The position numbers and the translations under genes were made by a program. Shown here in pieces: positions 47,960 through 56,660 of a DNA stretch of 64,000 nt. The notes below the pieces were generated by a model. That model was not told the DNA's origin, searched no databases, and was given only the letters and a program-made list of their open reading frames with translations. Each line of letters begins with the position of its first letter. Positions within the stretch are counted from its first letter, which is position 1. This DNA is from Paractinoplanes aksuensis. Its GTDB lineage: Bacteria > Actinomycetota > Actinomycetes > Mycobacteriales > Micromonosporaceae. Where the stretch lies: NCBI RefSeq assembly GCF_024137025.1, contig NZ_JAMYJR010000003.1, forward strand, positions 372,001 to 436,000. The letters are read 5' to 3'.

Positions 47960-48283
47960 GTGACAGCAGAGCTCGACGCACCTGCGAAACGGCTGCTCGA
48001 CGCGGCCAACGCCAACGACACCGACGCGTTCCTGGCCGGCTTCACGGCCGACGGCGTTGTCGACGACTGGGGCCGCGAGTTCCGCGGCGCCGAGGCCATC
48101 CGCGGCTGGAGTGACCGCGAGTTCATCGGGAAACAGGTGAGCCTCGCGGTCGAAGAGGTGACCCGGGCCGGCGACGAGACAGTGGTGACGGCCGCGGTCG
48201 GCGGCAACGGCTTCAACGGTCCGAGCCACTTCACGTTCAGCACCGACGGCGACCTCGTCTCGCGCATGACCATCCGGGCATGA
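47960..48283 (+). CDS. SnoaL/NTF2-like protein
   Basis: A 107-residue cone-shaped alpha+beta protein. LLDAANANDTDAFLAGFTAD, VVDDWGREFRGAEAIRGWSD and VTAAVGGNGFNGPSHFTFS match SnoaL-like domains that bind small hydrophobic ligands or act as hydratases/isomerases. GTG 47960 is preferred over GTG 47939 because the fold begins there. ATGA overlap couples it to the next acetyltransferase. Confidence 0.85.
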   Translation: MTAELDAPAKRLLDAANANDTDAFLAGFTADGVVDDWGREFRGAEAIRGWSDREFIGKQVSLAVEEVTRAGDETVVTAAVGGNGFNGPSHFTFSTDGDLVSRMTIRA

Positions 48284-48993
48284 TCGAGACCGTCCTGGCC
48301 GCCCACCGGTCGTACCTGCGCGGCTGGAACGACGGCCCGGCGACCGGGGACGTCTATCGCAGCGGGTTGCCCCACGCGCCGCTCAACGGCGTGCTGCGCG
48401 TGGCCGGGCAAGAGCCCGACGAGGCGTACGCGCAAGCCTGTGACGTTCTGGCCGGCGTCCCCCGGGTGTGGTGGGTCGGCGCCGACAGCGACCCCGGCAC
48501 CGCCGGGGCGCTCGAGCGACTGGGCGCGCAGCCGACGGCCCGCCTGCCCGTCATGGTGGCCGAGGTCGCGGCCGCCTCGGTGGTCCCCGACCCGTCCGGC
48601 GTGGTCATCGACGAGACCCGCGACATCGACGAGTTCGTCACCGCGTACGCGAAGGTCTCGGGCATCCCGGCCGAGGCGGTGCCCCGCGCGGCCGAACGCG
48701 AGAAGGCCTTCGGCCACGGCGTGCTGCGCCTGGCCGCCCGCCTGCCGGACGGCCGCATCGCGGGCACGACCGAGGCCTGGTTCACCGACGGCCTGGTCAC
48801 CCTGTATTTCGTCGGCACCGCCCCCGACCAGCGCCGCCACGGCATCGGCGCCGCCCTGACCCAGGCCGTCCTGCGCCGCGCGGCCGTCCGCGGCATCCCG
48901 ATGGCCGCCCTGACCTCGACCCCCATGGCCGTGCCGGTCTACGAACGTATGGGCTTCCACGAGGTGGGCCAGTACCAGCTGTACGCGTTCTGA
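48280..48993 (+). CDS. GNAT-family N-acetyltransferase
   Basis: A 237-residue protein with a divergent N-terminal half and a typical C-terminal GNAT domain (LYFVGTAPDQRRHGIGAALT, then MAALTSTPMAVPVYERMGFH). Coupled by ATGA to the SnoaL-like gene, so both may act on one small molecule; that is inference. Confidence 0.88.
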   Translation: MIETVLAAHRSYLRGWNDGPATGDVYRSGLPHAPLNGVLRVAGQEPDEAYAQACDVLAGVPRVWWVGADSDPGTAGALERLGAQPTARLPVMVAEVAAASVVPDPSGVVIDETRDIDEFVTAYAKVSGIPAEAVPRAAEREKAFGHGVLRLAARLPDGRIAGTTEAWFTDGLVTLYFVGTAPDQRRHGIGAALTQAVLRRAAVRGIPMAALTSTPMAVPVYERMGFHEVGQYQLYAF

Positions 48994-48996
48994 CGG

Positions 48997-49650
48997 TCAG
49001 GCCCGCCGCGGGCGCCGTGCGAAGAGAAAAGCTTGGGAAACCTCGCCCTCCGGGTTGTTGAGCAGGAGTTGCGCCTCGACCTCGAACCCGGCGTGACGCA
49101 GCCAGGTGGCCACCCTGTCCGGCGGCCGGCGATGAACGTGAACCTTCATCGGGTGGCCGCCGTAGCCTTCGGTCTTCAGTCGCGACCCGTCGCCGGTGTG
49201 GAAGAGCAGCTGCAACAGTCCGCCCGGGCGCAAGGATCGATGGAAGTCTCCGAGGACGGTGGGCACGTCCTCGTCGGGTAGGTGGATCAACGACTGCCAG
49301 GCGAGGAGACCGGCCAGTGAGGCGGCCGGGACGCTCAAGTCTGTCATGGAGCCCACCTGGAACCGCAGGTGCGGGTGGTCGCGCCGGGCAACGGTGATCA
49401 TCCCTGGTGACAGGTCGACGCCGAAGGCATCGAGACCGAGTTCGTGCAGATGCGCGGTGATGTGTCCAGGCCCGCATCCGATGTCCGCCACCGGCCCGTC
49501 GCCCGCAGCGATCACGCCGTCGGCGAACAGCGACAAGGCGGCGCGTAGGTAAGGAAGTTCGGAGAGCGCGTTGCGGACCAGGTCGGCATAGTTGCCGGCG
49601 ACCGTGTCGTAGGAGGTTCGGGTATCGGCCAACCAGTTGTCCGTACTCAT
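48997..49650 (-). CDS. Class I SAM-dependent methyltransferase
   Basis: A 217-residue methyltransferase. Motif I is VADIGCGPGHITAHL; motif II region FGVDLSPGMITVARRDHP; motif post-I LLAWQSLIHLPDEDVP; LRPGGLLQLLFH follows. Methyltransf_11/25 fold. Substrate unknown; similar genes act on ubiquinone-like, sugar or small aromatic acceptors. It converges with the acetyltransferase gene, 3 nt apart. Confidence 0.9.
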   Translation of the reverse strand: MSTDNWLADTRTSYDTVAGNYADLVRNALSELPYLRAALSLFADGVIAAGDGPVADIGCGPGHITAHLHELGLDAFGVDLSPGMITVARRDHPHLRFQVGSMTDLSVPAASLAGLLAWQSLIHLPDEDVPTVLGDFHRSLRPGGLLQLLFHTGDGSRLKTEGYGGHPMKVHVHRRPPDRVATWLRHAGFEVEAQLLLNNPEGEVSQAFLFARRPRRA

Positions 49651-49911
49651 GACCGGCCACGGTAGCCGGATCGATGGATGCGGTCAGCGGGCGGCCGCCC
49701 CGCCGTTCCCACCGCTGTGACGCTGGTGACGCCGGTGGGGAAGCCATCCGCCACGTGCTCTGATTTGCCTGGTCACACGTGTTCCGTGGGTGCGCTCGGG
49801 CATCGATGGCGTCATGCGCTGGTCGGCGGGTCACACATCCGCGCGATGTGTCACAGGCGGTGAGCGAGGACGGTCGTCATGTCAAGAGTTGTTGCGAGGG
49901 GGAGACGCAGA

Positions 49912-50346
49912 ATGCTCACGAACATCGGAACGACCACCGCGCCGGGCTGGCCGCTGGAGATCACCGCGATCGCGTCGCCGGCCGGGGCCCGGGTGGCGGG
50001 CGAGGTCGACCTGGCCACCATGCCGCTCTTCGACCTGGCGCTGGAGTTGCTGGCCGGGTGTGCCGTCGACGTCGTCATGGATCTGTCGGCGGTCACCTTC
50101 ATCGACATAGGCGGGGTGCGGGCGCTGGCCCAGGCGACCCGGCGGGTGCGGGACGCCGGGCGGCGGCTGTGGCTGCGGGACCCGTCGGCCGAGGTGCGCC
50201 GGATGATCGACCTGCTGGGCTGGGCCGCCCTCTACGACTGGGAGCCGGGCATGAGCCTGGCCACCAGCGCGGCCGTCGTGCCGCTGCGGGCCGAGCGGAA
50301 GCCGGTGCCCGCCCACAGGTTGATGGTGTCGGCGTCCGCGGCCTGA
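49912..50346 (+). CDS. STAS-domain protein (anti-sigma antagonist-like) lacking the phospho-Ser
   Basis: A 144-residue SpoIIAA/RsbV-type STAS protein (GARVAGEVDLATMPLFD; DVVMDLSAVTFIDIGGVRAL). The regulatory site normally reads D-S-S/T-G; here it is D-I-G-G, so phosphorylation by an anti-sigma kinase is not expected. ATG 49912 is chosen because GAGGGGGA precedes it; ATG 49879 is also in frame. The last 38 codons overlap the opposing gene by 115 bp. Confidence 0.82.
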   Translation: MLTNIGTTTAPGWPLEITAIASPAGARVAGEVDLATMPLFDLALELLAGCAVDVVMDLSAVTFIDIGGVRALAQATRRVRDAGRRLWLRDPSAEVRRMIDLLGWAALYDWEPGMSLATSAAVVPLRAERKPVPAHRLMVSASAA

Positions 50347-51233
50347 GCGGCGGCGGCCCGGATCGGGGCCGTCAGATGATGCACGGCCGGGTAGCCGATC
50401 GGCGCGACCTCGGAGTACGTGTCGGTGAAACGGTTGCGCAGCGCCCGCGCCGGATGCCCGGTGAAGGCCCGCGTGATCACGGTCTCGGCGCCGCGACCGG
50501 CCAGCATGAAGTCGCGTTGCGCGGGGCGGGTGCCGGCCTCGTCGGCCAGCAGGAACGCCGTGCCGCACTGCACGGCCAGCGCGCCCGCGCCCAGCAGCCG
50601 CTCGACGGTGGCGGCCTCGGAGACGCCGCCGGCCGCGATCACCGGAACCTCCGACCTCACCGCGGCCAGGACGTCCAGCGTGGTCGTGTCGCCGGTGAAT
50701 CCGTCCGGGCTGGTCGTGGCCGAGTGGCCGCCGGCCGACCCACCCTGGGCGATCAGCGCGTCCGGGCCGGCGGCGAGCGCGCGGGCGGCCTCGGCGGCCG
50801 ACGTCACGGTGATCAGCACGCGCGAGCCGGCCTGCTGCAGCGCGGTCACCACGGCCCGGTCGGGCACACCGAACGTGAAGCTGACGAGCGGAACTCCGTA
50901 CGCAATGGCTAATTCGATCTTGGCTGTGAAGTGGTCGTCGTCGTCGAGGCGCAGCGCCGGCAGCTCGACGCCGTAACGCGCGGCCTCGGGGCGCAGCAGC
51001 CGGCGGTAGCGCTCCAGGGCCGGCACGTCGACCGGCACCGGGCTCGGCACGAAGATGTTCAACCCGTACGCGCCCTCGACCGCCTTCAGTTCGGCCTCGA
51101 CCGCCTGCGGAGTCTTGTAACCGGCGGCCAGGAAGCCGGTCGCCCCGGCCGCGATGGCCGCGGTGACCAGGGCCGGTGTGGACGGACCGCCCGCCATCGG
51201 CGCGACGACGAGGGGCCGGATCAGGTCACGCAT
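50232..51233 (-). CDS. Nitronate monooxygenase
   Basis: FMN-dependent NMO/2-nitropropane dioxygenase family, 333 aa, TIM barrel. PLVVAPMAGGPSTPALV, IAQGGSAGGHSATTS (catalytic His), VPVIAAGGVSEAATVERLLG and GALAVQCGTAFLLADEA (phosphate-binding) are present. It oxidises alkyl nitronates such as propionate-3-nitronate. It overlaps the upstream TetR gene by 8 nt, so the pair is an operon and the TetR protein probably controls it. Its 3' end lies antisense to the STAS gene. Confidence 0.92.
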   Translation of the reverse strand: MRDLIRPLVVAPMAGGPSTPALVTAAIAAGATGFLAAGYKTPQAVEAELKAVEGAYGLNIFVPSPVPVDVPALERYRRLLRPEAARYGVELPALRLDDDDHFTAKIELAIAYGVPLVSFTFGVPDRAVVTALQQAGSRVLITVTSAAEAARALAAGPDALIAQGGSAGGHSATTSPDGFTGDTTTLDVLAAVRSEVPVIAAGGVSEAATVERLLGAGALAVQCGTAFLLADEAGTRPAQRDFMLAGRGAETVITRAFTGHPARALRNRFTDTYSEVAPIGYPAVHHLTAPIRAAAAQAADADTINLWAGTGFRSARSGTTAALVARLMPGSQS

Positions 51234-51813
51234 GACGGCCCAGCACCGCCTCGACCAGGTCGGAGATCGGCCCGATCAGCTGCTCCTCCGTGGCCGAGGC
51301 GAGCGGTTCGAGCCGGGTCCTGGACCGCAGCATGGCGATGCCCAGCGAGGCAGCGATGGTGATCTGGGCCCGGAGCAGCAGCTCGTCGTCGCCCTCGGTC
51401 CAGCCGGCCAGGGCGGCCAGGTTCTGGGCGTACGAGTGCAGGATGCCGACCCGGATCTCGTCGGCCCGGGCGTCGCCCGACGAGCGCAGCAGCAGGATCA
51501 GCTGGCGCGGGACGCCGTCGGAGTCGATGCCGGCCGCCTGCTCGGCGATGCGCGCGGGCACCTCGGCCAGGGTGGCCGAGCCGGCCGCGCGCCGCATGTC
51601 GTCGACGGCGCTGTTCAAGCAGGCCTCGAACAGGCCCTCCTTGGACTGGAAGTACCGGCTGATCAGCGCGACGTTCACCCCGGCGTCGTCGGCGATGTCC
51701 CGGACGGTGGTGGCCGCGTAGCCGTCGTCGGCGAACCGCTGGCGGGCCGCCTCGAGCAGCAGCCGGCGCGTGCGGGCGGCGTCCCGGCGGCGCGTGGGGG
51801 CAGGGCTGGTCAC
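51226..51813 (-). CDS. TetR-family regulator of the nitronate monooxygenase
   Basis: A 195-residue regulator. Helix-turn-helix TTVRDIADDAGVNVALISRY then FQSKEGLFEACL. GTG 51813 is the first sensible start; further upstream extension enters the operator. It is divergent from the TrpB2-type gene and in an operon with the NMO gene. A palindrome in between is its likely site. Confidence 0.9.
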   Translation of the reverse strand: MTSPAPTRRRDAARTRRLLLEAARQRFADDGYAATTVRDIADDAGVNVALISRYFQSKEGLFEACLNSAVDDMRRAAGSATLAEVPARIAEQAAGIDSDGVPRQLILLLRSSGDARADEIRVGILHSYAQNLAALAGWTEGDDELLLRAQITIAASLGIAMLRSRTRLEPLASATEEQLIGPISDLVEAVLGRHA

Positions 51814-51842
51814 CCGACCAGCGTACCGGCCCCCGAACGGAT

Positions 51843-51858
51843 GTAAACGGCCGTTGAC
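51843..51858. promoter_or_regulatory. TetR operator between regulator and trpB2
   Basis: A perfect 10-bp palindrome AACGGCCGTT (51846-51855) extends to GT...AC on both sides, with one mismatched pair. It is 30 bp upstream of the regulator start and 27 bp upstream of the TrpB2 start, so both genes may be repressed. Confidence 0.65.
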
Positions 51859-51885
51859 GGGGTCGCGAACAGGCATGATCGGGGC

Positions 51886-53253
51886 ATGAGCGATGACGCC
51901 ACGAAGATCCTGCTGTCCGAATCGGAGATGCCGACCAGCTGGTACAACATCGTGCCCGACCTGCCCAGCCCGCCGCCCCCGGTGCTGCACCCGGGCACCC
52001 ACGAGCCGGTCGGGCCGGACGACCTGGCCCCGCTGTTCCCGATGGCCCTGATCGAGCAGGAGGTCACGACCGAACGCTACGTGACCATCCCGCCCGAGGT
52101 GCTCGAGGTCTACCGCCTGTGGCGGCCGTCGCCGCTGTTCCGCGCCCACCGCCTCGAGAAGGCGCTCGGAACCCCCGCCAAGATCTATTACAAGTACGAG
52201 GGGGTGTCGCCGGCCGGTTCGCACAAGCCCAACACGGCGGTGCCGCAGGCCTACTACAACGCCTCGGCCGGCATCCGGCGGCTCACCACCGAGACGGGCG
52301 CCGGGCAGTGGGGCACGGCGCTCGCGTTCGCGGCCGCCCAATTCGGCCTCGAGTGCGAGATCTGGCAGGTCCGGGCGTCGTACGACCAGAAGCCGTACCG
52401 CAAATTGATGATCGAGACGTTCGGCGGGACCATCCACCCGTCCCCGTCCGAGCTGACCGAGGCCGGGCGCAAGATGCTGGCCGACGACCCCGACTCGCCC
52501 GGGTCACTCGGCATCGCGATCAGCGAGGCGGTCGAGGTCGCGGCCCAGCACCCCGACACCAACTACGCCCTCGGCAGCGTGCTTAATCACGTGCTGCTCC
52601 ACCAGACGGTCATCGGCGAAGAGGCGCTGCTGCAACTGGCCAAGGTCGGCGCCACGCCCGACGTGATCGTCGGCTGCACCGGCGGCGGCTCCAACTTCGC
52701 CGGGCTGGCGTTCCCGTTCCTGCGCGAGAAGATGGCCGGCCGGATGAACCCGGTGATCCGCGCGGTCGAGCCGGCGTCCTGCCCGTCGCTGACCAAGGGC
52801 GTGTACGCGTACGACTTCGGCGACACGGCCGGGATGACCCCGCTGATGAAGATGCACACGCTCGGTCACGACTTCATCCCCGACCCGATCCACGCCGGGG
52901 GTCTGCGCTACCACGGCATGGCCCCGCTCATTTCCCACGTGTACGAGCTCGGGCTGATGGAGGCGGTGGCCAAGACGCAGCGCGAGTGCTTCGAGGCGGG
53001 CGTCGCGTTCGCCCGCTCCGAGGGCATCATCCCCGCCCCCGAGCCGACCCACGCGCTGGCCGCCTGCATCGAGGAGGCGTTGCGCTGCAAGGAGACCGGC
53101 GAGTCCAAGGTGATTCTCACCGCGCTCTGCGGCCACGGTCATCTCGACCTTCCCGCGTACGGGAAATTCCTGTCGGGCGAGATGGCCGACCACGCGCTGT
53201 CCGGCGAGGCGGTCGCGGCCGCCCAGTCCAGGCTGCCCGCCGTGCCGGCCTGA
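51886..53253 (+). CDS. TrpB2-type tryptophan synthase beta subunit
   Basis: PLP enzyme of 455 residues; the length and N-terminal extension are typical of TrpB2 rather than TrpB1. [20 protein letters not shown] contains the PLP Lys; [20 protein letters not shown] and [10 protein letters not shown] are substrate and phosphate loops; [20 protein letters not shown] is characteristic. It condenses indole and serine, or another nucleophile. No trpA is adjacent. It may salvage indole or act on a different substrate. Confidence 0.93.
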   Translation: MSDDATKILLSESEMPTSWYNIVPDLPSPPPPVLHPGTHEPVGPDDLAPLFPMALIEQEVTTERYVTIPPEVLEVYRLWRPSPLFRAHRLEKALGTPAKIYYKYEGVSPAGSHKPNTAVPQAYYNASAGIRRLTTETGAGQWGTALAFAAAQFGLECEIWQVRASYDQKPYRKLMIETFGGTIHPSPSELTEAGRKMLADDPDSPGSLGIAISEAVEVAAQHPDTNYALGSVLNHVLLHQTVIGEEALLQLAKVGATPDVIVGCTGGGSNFAGLAFPFLREKMAGRMNPVIRAVEPASCPSLTKGVYAYDFGDTAGMTPLMKMHTLGHDFIPDPIHAGGLRYHGMAPLISHVYELGLMEAVAKTQRECFEAGVAFARSEGIIPAPEPTHALAACIEEALRCKETGESKVILTALCGHGHLDLPAYGKFLSGEMADHALSGEAVAAAQSRLPAVPA

Positions 53254-53278
53254 CCCGGCGCGCGGATAGAGTCGGTCG

Positions 53279-54025
53279 GTGTCCCGAGGTCCCCGCCGGC
53301 TGAGCGCGCACCGCATGGCCCTGGCGCTGGCCCTGGTGGCGGCGGCCCCACCCCTGGTCATCCACAACGGGTGGCCCGGCTTGGCGGCCGCCGTCGCCGC
53401 CGTCGTCTACGCGGCCTACCTGCTGCTGGGCAAACGCTGGACGCTACGCCGCAAGGCGGCGACGCCGAGGCCGGGCCCGGCACTGTCGGCCACGGCACGA
53501 GCCTTCGGCCGTCTCCTGGCCGACGACGGCTTCGACCGCGACCGGTACGTCTTCCGCCGCACCAACACCGCCGGCGACACTCTGATGGTCGACTTCCACC
53601 CCCTGCCGGCCCCCGACGGCGAGACCCGCTTCGCGGTGCATGTGGGCTTCCTGCTGGCGCCGTTCTGGGCTTGGCAGAAACACACGTACGGCTACCCGCC
53701 CTCGCAGAGGCCGGACCTCTCGCATGTGAACTGGCTACAGCCGGTAACCCCCGACGACGGCGCCGGCCTGTGGACGGTCACCTCCGAGGCTGACGCCGCG
53801 CCCGTAGCCGCACGAATCAGGGAGCGCCTGCCCGACCTGCTGCTGTGGCTCGACCGCGACCTGCTGTGGCGGGCCGCGATGGGCAGCTCGACCGAGCTGG
53901 GCAGCATCTCGGTGCCCCTCAAGGTGTGGCTCCTGGTCGAACGAGGCCAGTCCGAGGAACTACGCGAACTGCTGGACGAGGACGACGGTGACGTTTGGGA
54001 CTTCGCCAAACGCCGAACCGAATGA
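53279..54025 (+). CDS. DUF4304-like protein with N-terminal membrane segment
   Basis: A 248-residue protein. Two hydrophobic segments (MALALALVAAAPPLVIH; LAAAVAAVVYAAYLLLG) are followed by a soluble domain: ARAFGRLLADDGFDRDRYVF, DTLMVDFHPLP, TRFAVHVGFLLAP, AARIRERLPDLLLWLDRDLL. The order matches DUF4304 (GFxxxxxxF, VxxQ, FxVxxGV). Function unknown. GTG start. Confidence 0.65.
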   Translation: MSRGPRRLSAHRMALALALVAAAPPLVIHNGWPGLAAAVAAVVYAAYLLLGKRWTLRRKAATPRPGPALSATARAFGRLLADDGFDRDRYVFRRTNTAGDTLMVDFHPLPAPDGETRFAVHVGFLLAPFWAWQKHTYGYPPSQRPDLSHVNWLQPVTPDDGAGLWTVTSEADAAPVAARIRERLPDLLLWLDRDLLWRAAMGSSTELGSISVPLKVWLLVERGQSEELRELLDEDDGDVWDFAKRRTE

Positions 54026-54109
54026 ATCCCCTCCCTCCTTCATTTCAGAATTTCGAATCCTGGGCCGGGCCGGACGAGTCCTGCGCGTCACCGAGCGGGA
54101 GCCGGCAGG

Positions 54110-54346
54110 GTGGCGCCTCCCGCAGGCTCAGAAGGCAGCGCTGATATCAAGCGGCGTACCGATGTTCGAAGAGCTTGTGCACGGTGTCTCGTTCGGTGGG
54201 ACGAGGACGGCGAGGCCGAGGAGCAGGCCCTGGCGGAAATCGATGACCTGCTCGAACAGATCAGATCCGTCGATCCCGCAGCAATCGGCGACGGCAGCCA
54301 TGAAACACGGTTCTGGCCGGCCGTACTCGGCCGCTGGCTGTACTGA
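54110..54346 (+). pseudogene. Short ORF, probably the remnant of a frameshifted gene
   Basis: The second half (WDEDGEAEEQALAEIDDLLE, then FWPAVLGRWLY) has normal codon bias. The first half does not; a different frame (MFEELVHGVS) looks better there. I read it as a small degraded gene. The family is unknown. Confidence 0.3.
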
Positions 54347-54393
54347 ACCCACCGCCGGCGACCTCGGGTTCAAACGGCGGTGAACCGAAGGGC

Positions 54394-54888
54394 ATGATCC
54401 GACGCATGAGCAAGACTGTGTCGGTCGATTTCGGAGATCAGTTCATCTGGGCCTACGACGTCAGCTTCGGCATCCTGCTGCTGGAAGCCATCGACGTGGC
54501 CGGCGGGATGTCCCAGCCCGAGGGGGCGGAGGTCGTGCTCGAAGGATTACGCGCCAATGCTCAGGTCGGCGCATCGTGGGCCTTCGCCCTGGACGACGAC
54601 CGGTGGTCGCCACCGCAGCGGGACCTCGTCCATCGGATCATTGCCGAGGCCGGCCGTCGCCTGCGGAAACGCGGCATCATGACCCGAACCGAGGCCGAGA
54701 CCAGATACGTGACCGGCAACGAGCCGTTCGCCCTACGGTTCGAAGAGCACATCGACGGCGCAGTGATCGCCGACCTGGCCGAAGCGATGAACCACCTGAT
54801 CCACAACGACCTACCGCCCGCACCGAACGCCGGCCACCACTGGTTCTACGGCGTCGAGGGCGGCCCCTTGACAATCGAGGGCCCCTGA
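54394..54888 (+). CDS. Hypothetical protein
   Basis: A 164-residue soluble protein (SVDFGDQFIWAYDVSFGILL; WAFALDDDRWSPPQRDLVHR; RFEEHIDGAVIADLAEAMNH). The pattern suggests an alpha/beta immunity-like or small actinobacterial family, but I do not recognise it. ATG 54394 has a ribosome site too close; ATG 54406 is an alternative. From 54889 to the mobile element at 55012 nothing is seen. Confidence 0.6.
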   Translation: MIRRMSKTVSVDFGDQFIWAYDVSFGILLLEAIDVAGGMSQPEGAEVVLEGLRANAQVGASWAFALDDDRWSPPQRDLVHRIIAEAGRRLRKRGIMTRTEAETRYVTGNEPFALRFEEHIDGAVIADLAEAMNHLIHNDLPPAPNAGHHWFYGVEGGPLTIEGP

Positions 54889-55019
54889 GCACCGGTGGCG
54901 AAACCGGCGGATCCGTCCGATTCAAGCCGCGAGCTAAAGCGATGACCGACCCTGGCAACGGCGCGCATCCGGCGTGCTGATCTGGCCGATGTGAGTGCGT
55001 TCGGCGTTGCCGGAATGAC

Positions 55020-55049
55020 GGCTCTTCGAATTTGAGCGGGGCTGAGGTG
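55020..55049 (+). repeat. Left terminal inverted repeat of the cassette
   Basis: Begins GGCTCTTCGAATTTGAGCGG and continues to 55049. It matches the right end in 27 of 30 positions. It is preceded directly by the target duplication GGAATGAC. Confidence 0.88.
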
Positions 55050-55181
55050 CAGGTCAGAACCAGCGCAGCGGGTATGGAAGCGGCGTAACAGCCGATGGAC
55101 GAGTTCGCGGGTGCGGGCGATCGCGAGCAGATCGAGCAGGTCCTCCTTCGCGTTCCACGCGGCCAGGATCGGAGCGCCGAT
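55050..55181 (-). pseudogene. ISL3-family transposase remnant
   Basis: The reverse frame reads ILAAWNAKEDLLDLLAIART then VHRLLRRFHTRCAGSDL. This fits the conserved ISL3 DDE-transposase segment with AWxAKExLRDLLALA and FYxxCAxSDxPEL. The N-terminal catalytic part and the last hundred or so residues are missing. It reads toward the left repeat, as an intact transposase would. Confidence 0.6.
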
Positions 55182-55218
55182 CTTGGCCGGTGCGGGATGC
55201 GCCTGCGCCCCGTCCAGG

Positions 55219-55387
55219 CTAGGGCGTATCTGGCGGATCACGCGGGGCTGCGGCGTGGCCCAGCCCGCGCCTGACGGCGTCCGCAGAACGGCCCAATAAA
55301 ACACCGGTATTGGACCGCCCTGCGGCCGACGCCAGCCACGACCTGGACCTCGCCTCGCTCCCACGTGATCCGCCAGATACGCCCTAG
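55219..55387. mobile_element. MITE-like element nested in the cassette (169 bp)
   Basis: A 24-bp perfect inverted repeat: 55219-55242 starting CTAGGGCGTATCTGGCGGAT, and its exact complement at 55364-55387. CTAG at both ends is likely the 4-bp target duplication (YTAR-type, as in IS5-group elements). The 121-bp interior has no gene. The stop codon of the adjacent lipoprotein gene lies in its right CTAG. Confidence 0.7.
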
Positions 55388-55788
55388 AACGAGCCGAAGC
55401 TGTCCACTTCGATCAGGCTGAGCACCTCGGTACGCACGGCTGGGCATTCCGCCTTGGTTGCGGCGTCCAGTGCGGCGCCGCTTTCCGGCTTACCGTGTGA
55501 CTCGAAGAAGGTGGCCAGCTTGCCGGCCAGGTTGGCGTGCCGCCCGACCGGGCTGCCGATCTGCTTCAGTGCCGGGATCTCGCCCTTCAGGTAGGTGCAG
55601 ACGTCCGTCGCCGAATAGGAGCCGCCCGCCGCGGCGGGCGGCTCGCCGCTCGCCCGGGTTACTCCGCCGCCGCCCGGCGTGGGCGCATCGGTGGACGGCG
55701 GGTCGGTGCCGGCTGAAGTGCAGCCGGGCAGCACGGCGGTGCTGATGATCAGTGTGAGGAACGCTGCGAGGCGACGTTGAGAGGTCAT
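55384..55788 (-). CDS. Secreted lipoprotein of the mobile cassette
   Basis: A 134-residue protein. The signal (RRLAAFLTLIISTAVLPGC) and lipobox LPGC show membrane anchoring. A Pro/Gly/Thr-rich linker and a small domain with two cysteines follow (DVCTYLKGEIPALKQIGSPV; AECPAVRTEVLSLI), similar to DUF3558-like or other small actinobacterial lipoproteins. The stop is in the MITE target site, so the C-terminus may be cut by its insertion. ATGA overlap with the methyltransferase gene. Confidence 0.7.
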   Translation of the reverse strand: MTSQRRLAAFLTLIISTAVLPGCTSAGTDPPSTDAPTPGGGGVTRASGEPPAAAGGSYSATDVCTYLKGEIPALKQIGSPVGRHANLAGKLATFFESHGKPESGAALDAATKAECPAVRTEVLSLIEVDSFGSF

Positions 55789-56660
55789 GGTGTGCTGGTC
55801 CTGTCTGAGCGAGCATTGATCAACCACAGTCCGGTCGGCAGCCGGTAGTCGGTGCCGGCCGTGCGGAACCGTTCGAGCAGGCGGGCCACCCCGGCCCGGG
55901 CCTTGCTCCGGGTAGTGGGTTCGGCGTCCCGGTAGGCCGCGCCGGCGGGGCCGATCTCGATGAGCCATTCGGTGACCACTTCCGGGTCGTCCGGGGCGTC
56001 GAGCGTGACGTCGTACGGTTGGATGCCGATGTCGGTGAAGCCGGCGGCGGTGAGCAGCCGGGTCACCCGGGCCGGATCGGCGAAGGCGAAGGGGCCGGGC
56101 TCTTCGCCGATTGGCAGCGGCGGCAACGGTCCCAGGTGTGCCGCCGCTCCGAGCAGCGCCGCCGGCAGCCACGGGTTCACGCGGCCGTCGCGAAACACCG
56201 TTGCGGCCAGCCGGGCGCCGGGCCGCATCGCCTGCCGGACTGTGGTCAGGCCGGCGACGGGATCGGCGAGCAACATCAACGTCATCCGGGAGTAGACGGC
56301 GTCGAACGGCGCCCCGGGCACGGCGTCGAGCGTCTCGATGTCACCGGCGACGAACCGCGGTCCCGCGCCGTCCGGCGCGGTGAACCGGTCCCGGGCCGTC
56401 GTCACCATGGCCTCGGCCAGGTCGAGACCGATCGCGCTGCCCAGCGGTGTGACAGCCCGCGCGATCTCGGCGGTTGTGCCGCCACACCCGCAGCCCACGT
56501 CCAGAACCCGCTCACCGGGTTGGGGTCGCAGCCAGTCGAGGGCCACGGCGCCCAGCGGCCGGCCGAACTGGTCGTGCCGGTCGGCCTGATGGACCCACCC
56601 CGGCGCCGTCCGGTCCCAGAAGTCGGCATTGCGGGCGCGCAGCGTGTCAGTGTCAGCCAT
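55785..56660 (-). CDS. SAM-dependent methyltransferase of the mobile cassette
   Basis: A 291-residue methyltransferase. Motif I VLDVGCGCGGTTAEIARAV, then IGLDLAEAMVTTARDRF and VAGDIETLDAVPGAPFDAVY. The C-terminal helical part (LLTAAGFTDIGIQPYDVTLD) is typical of UbiE/Methyltransf_25 proteins that modify small molecules. The start overlaps the monooxygenase stop by 1 nt (TGATG-type), and the end overlaps the lipoprotein start: a three-gene operon. Confidence 0.9.
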   Translation of the reverse strand: MADTDTLRARNADFWDRTAPGWVHQADRHDQFGRPLGAVALDWLRPQPGERVLDVGCGCGGTTAEIARAVTPLGSAIGLDLAEAMVTTARDRFTAPDGAGPRFVAGDIETLDAVPGAPFDAVYSRMTLMLLADPVAGLTTVRQAMRPGARLAATVFRDGRVNPWLPAALLGAAAHLGPLPPLPIGEEPGPFAFADPARVTRLLTAAGFTDIGIQPYDVTLDAPDDPEVVTEWLIEIGPAGAAYRDAEPTTRSKARAGVARLLERFRTAGTDYRLPTGLWLINARSDRTSTP

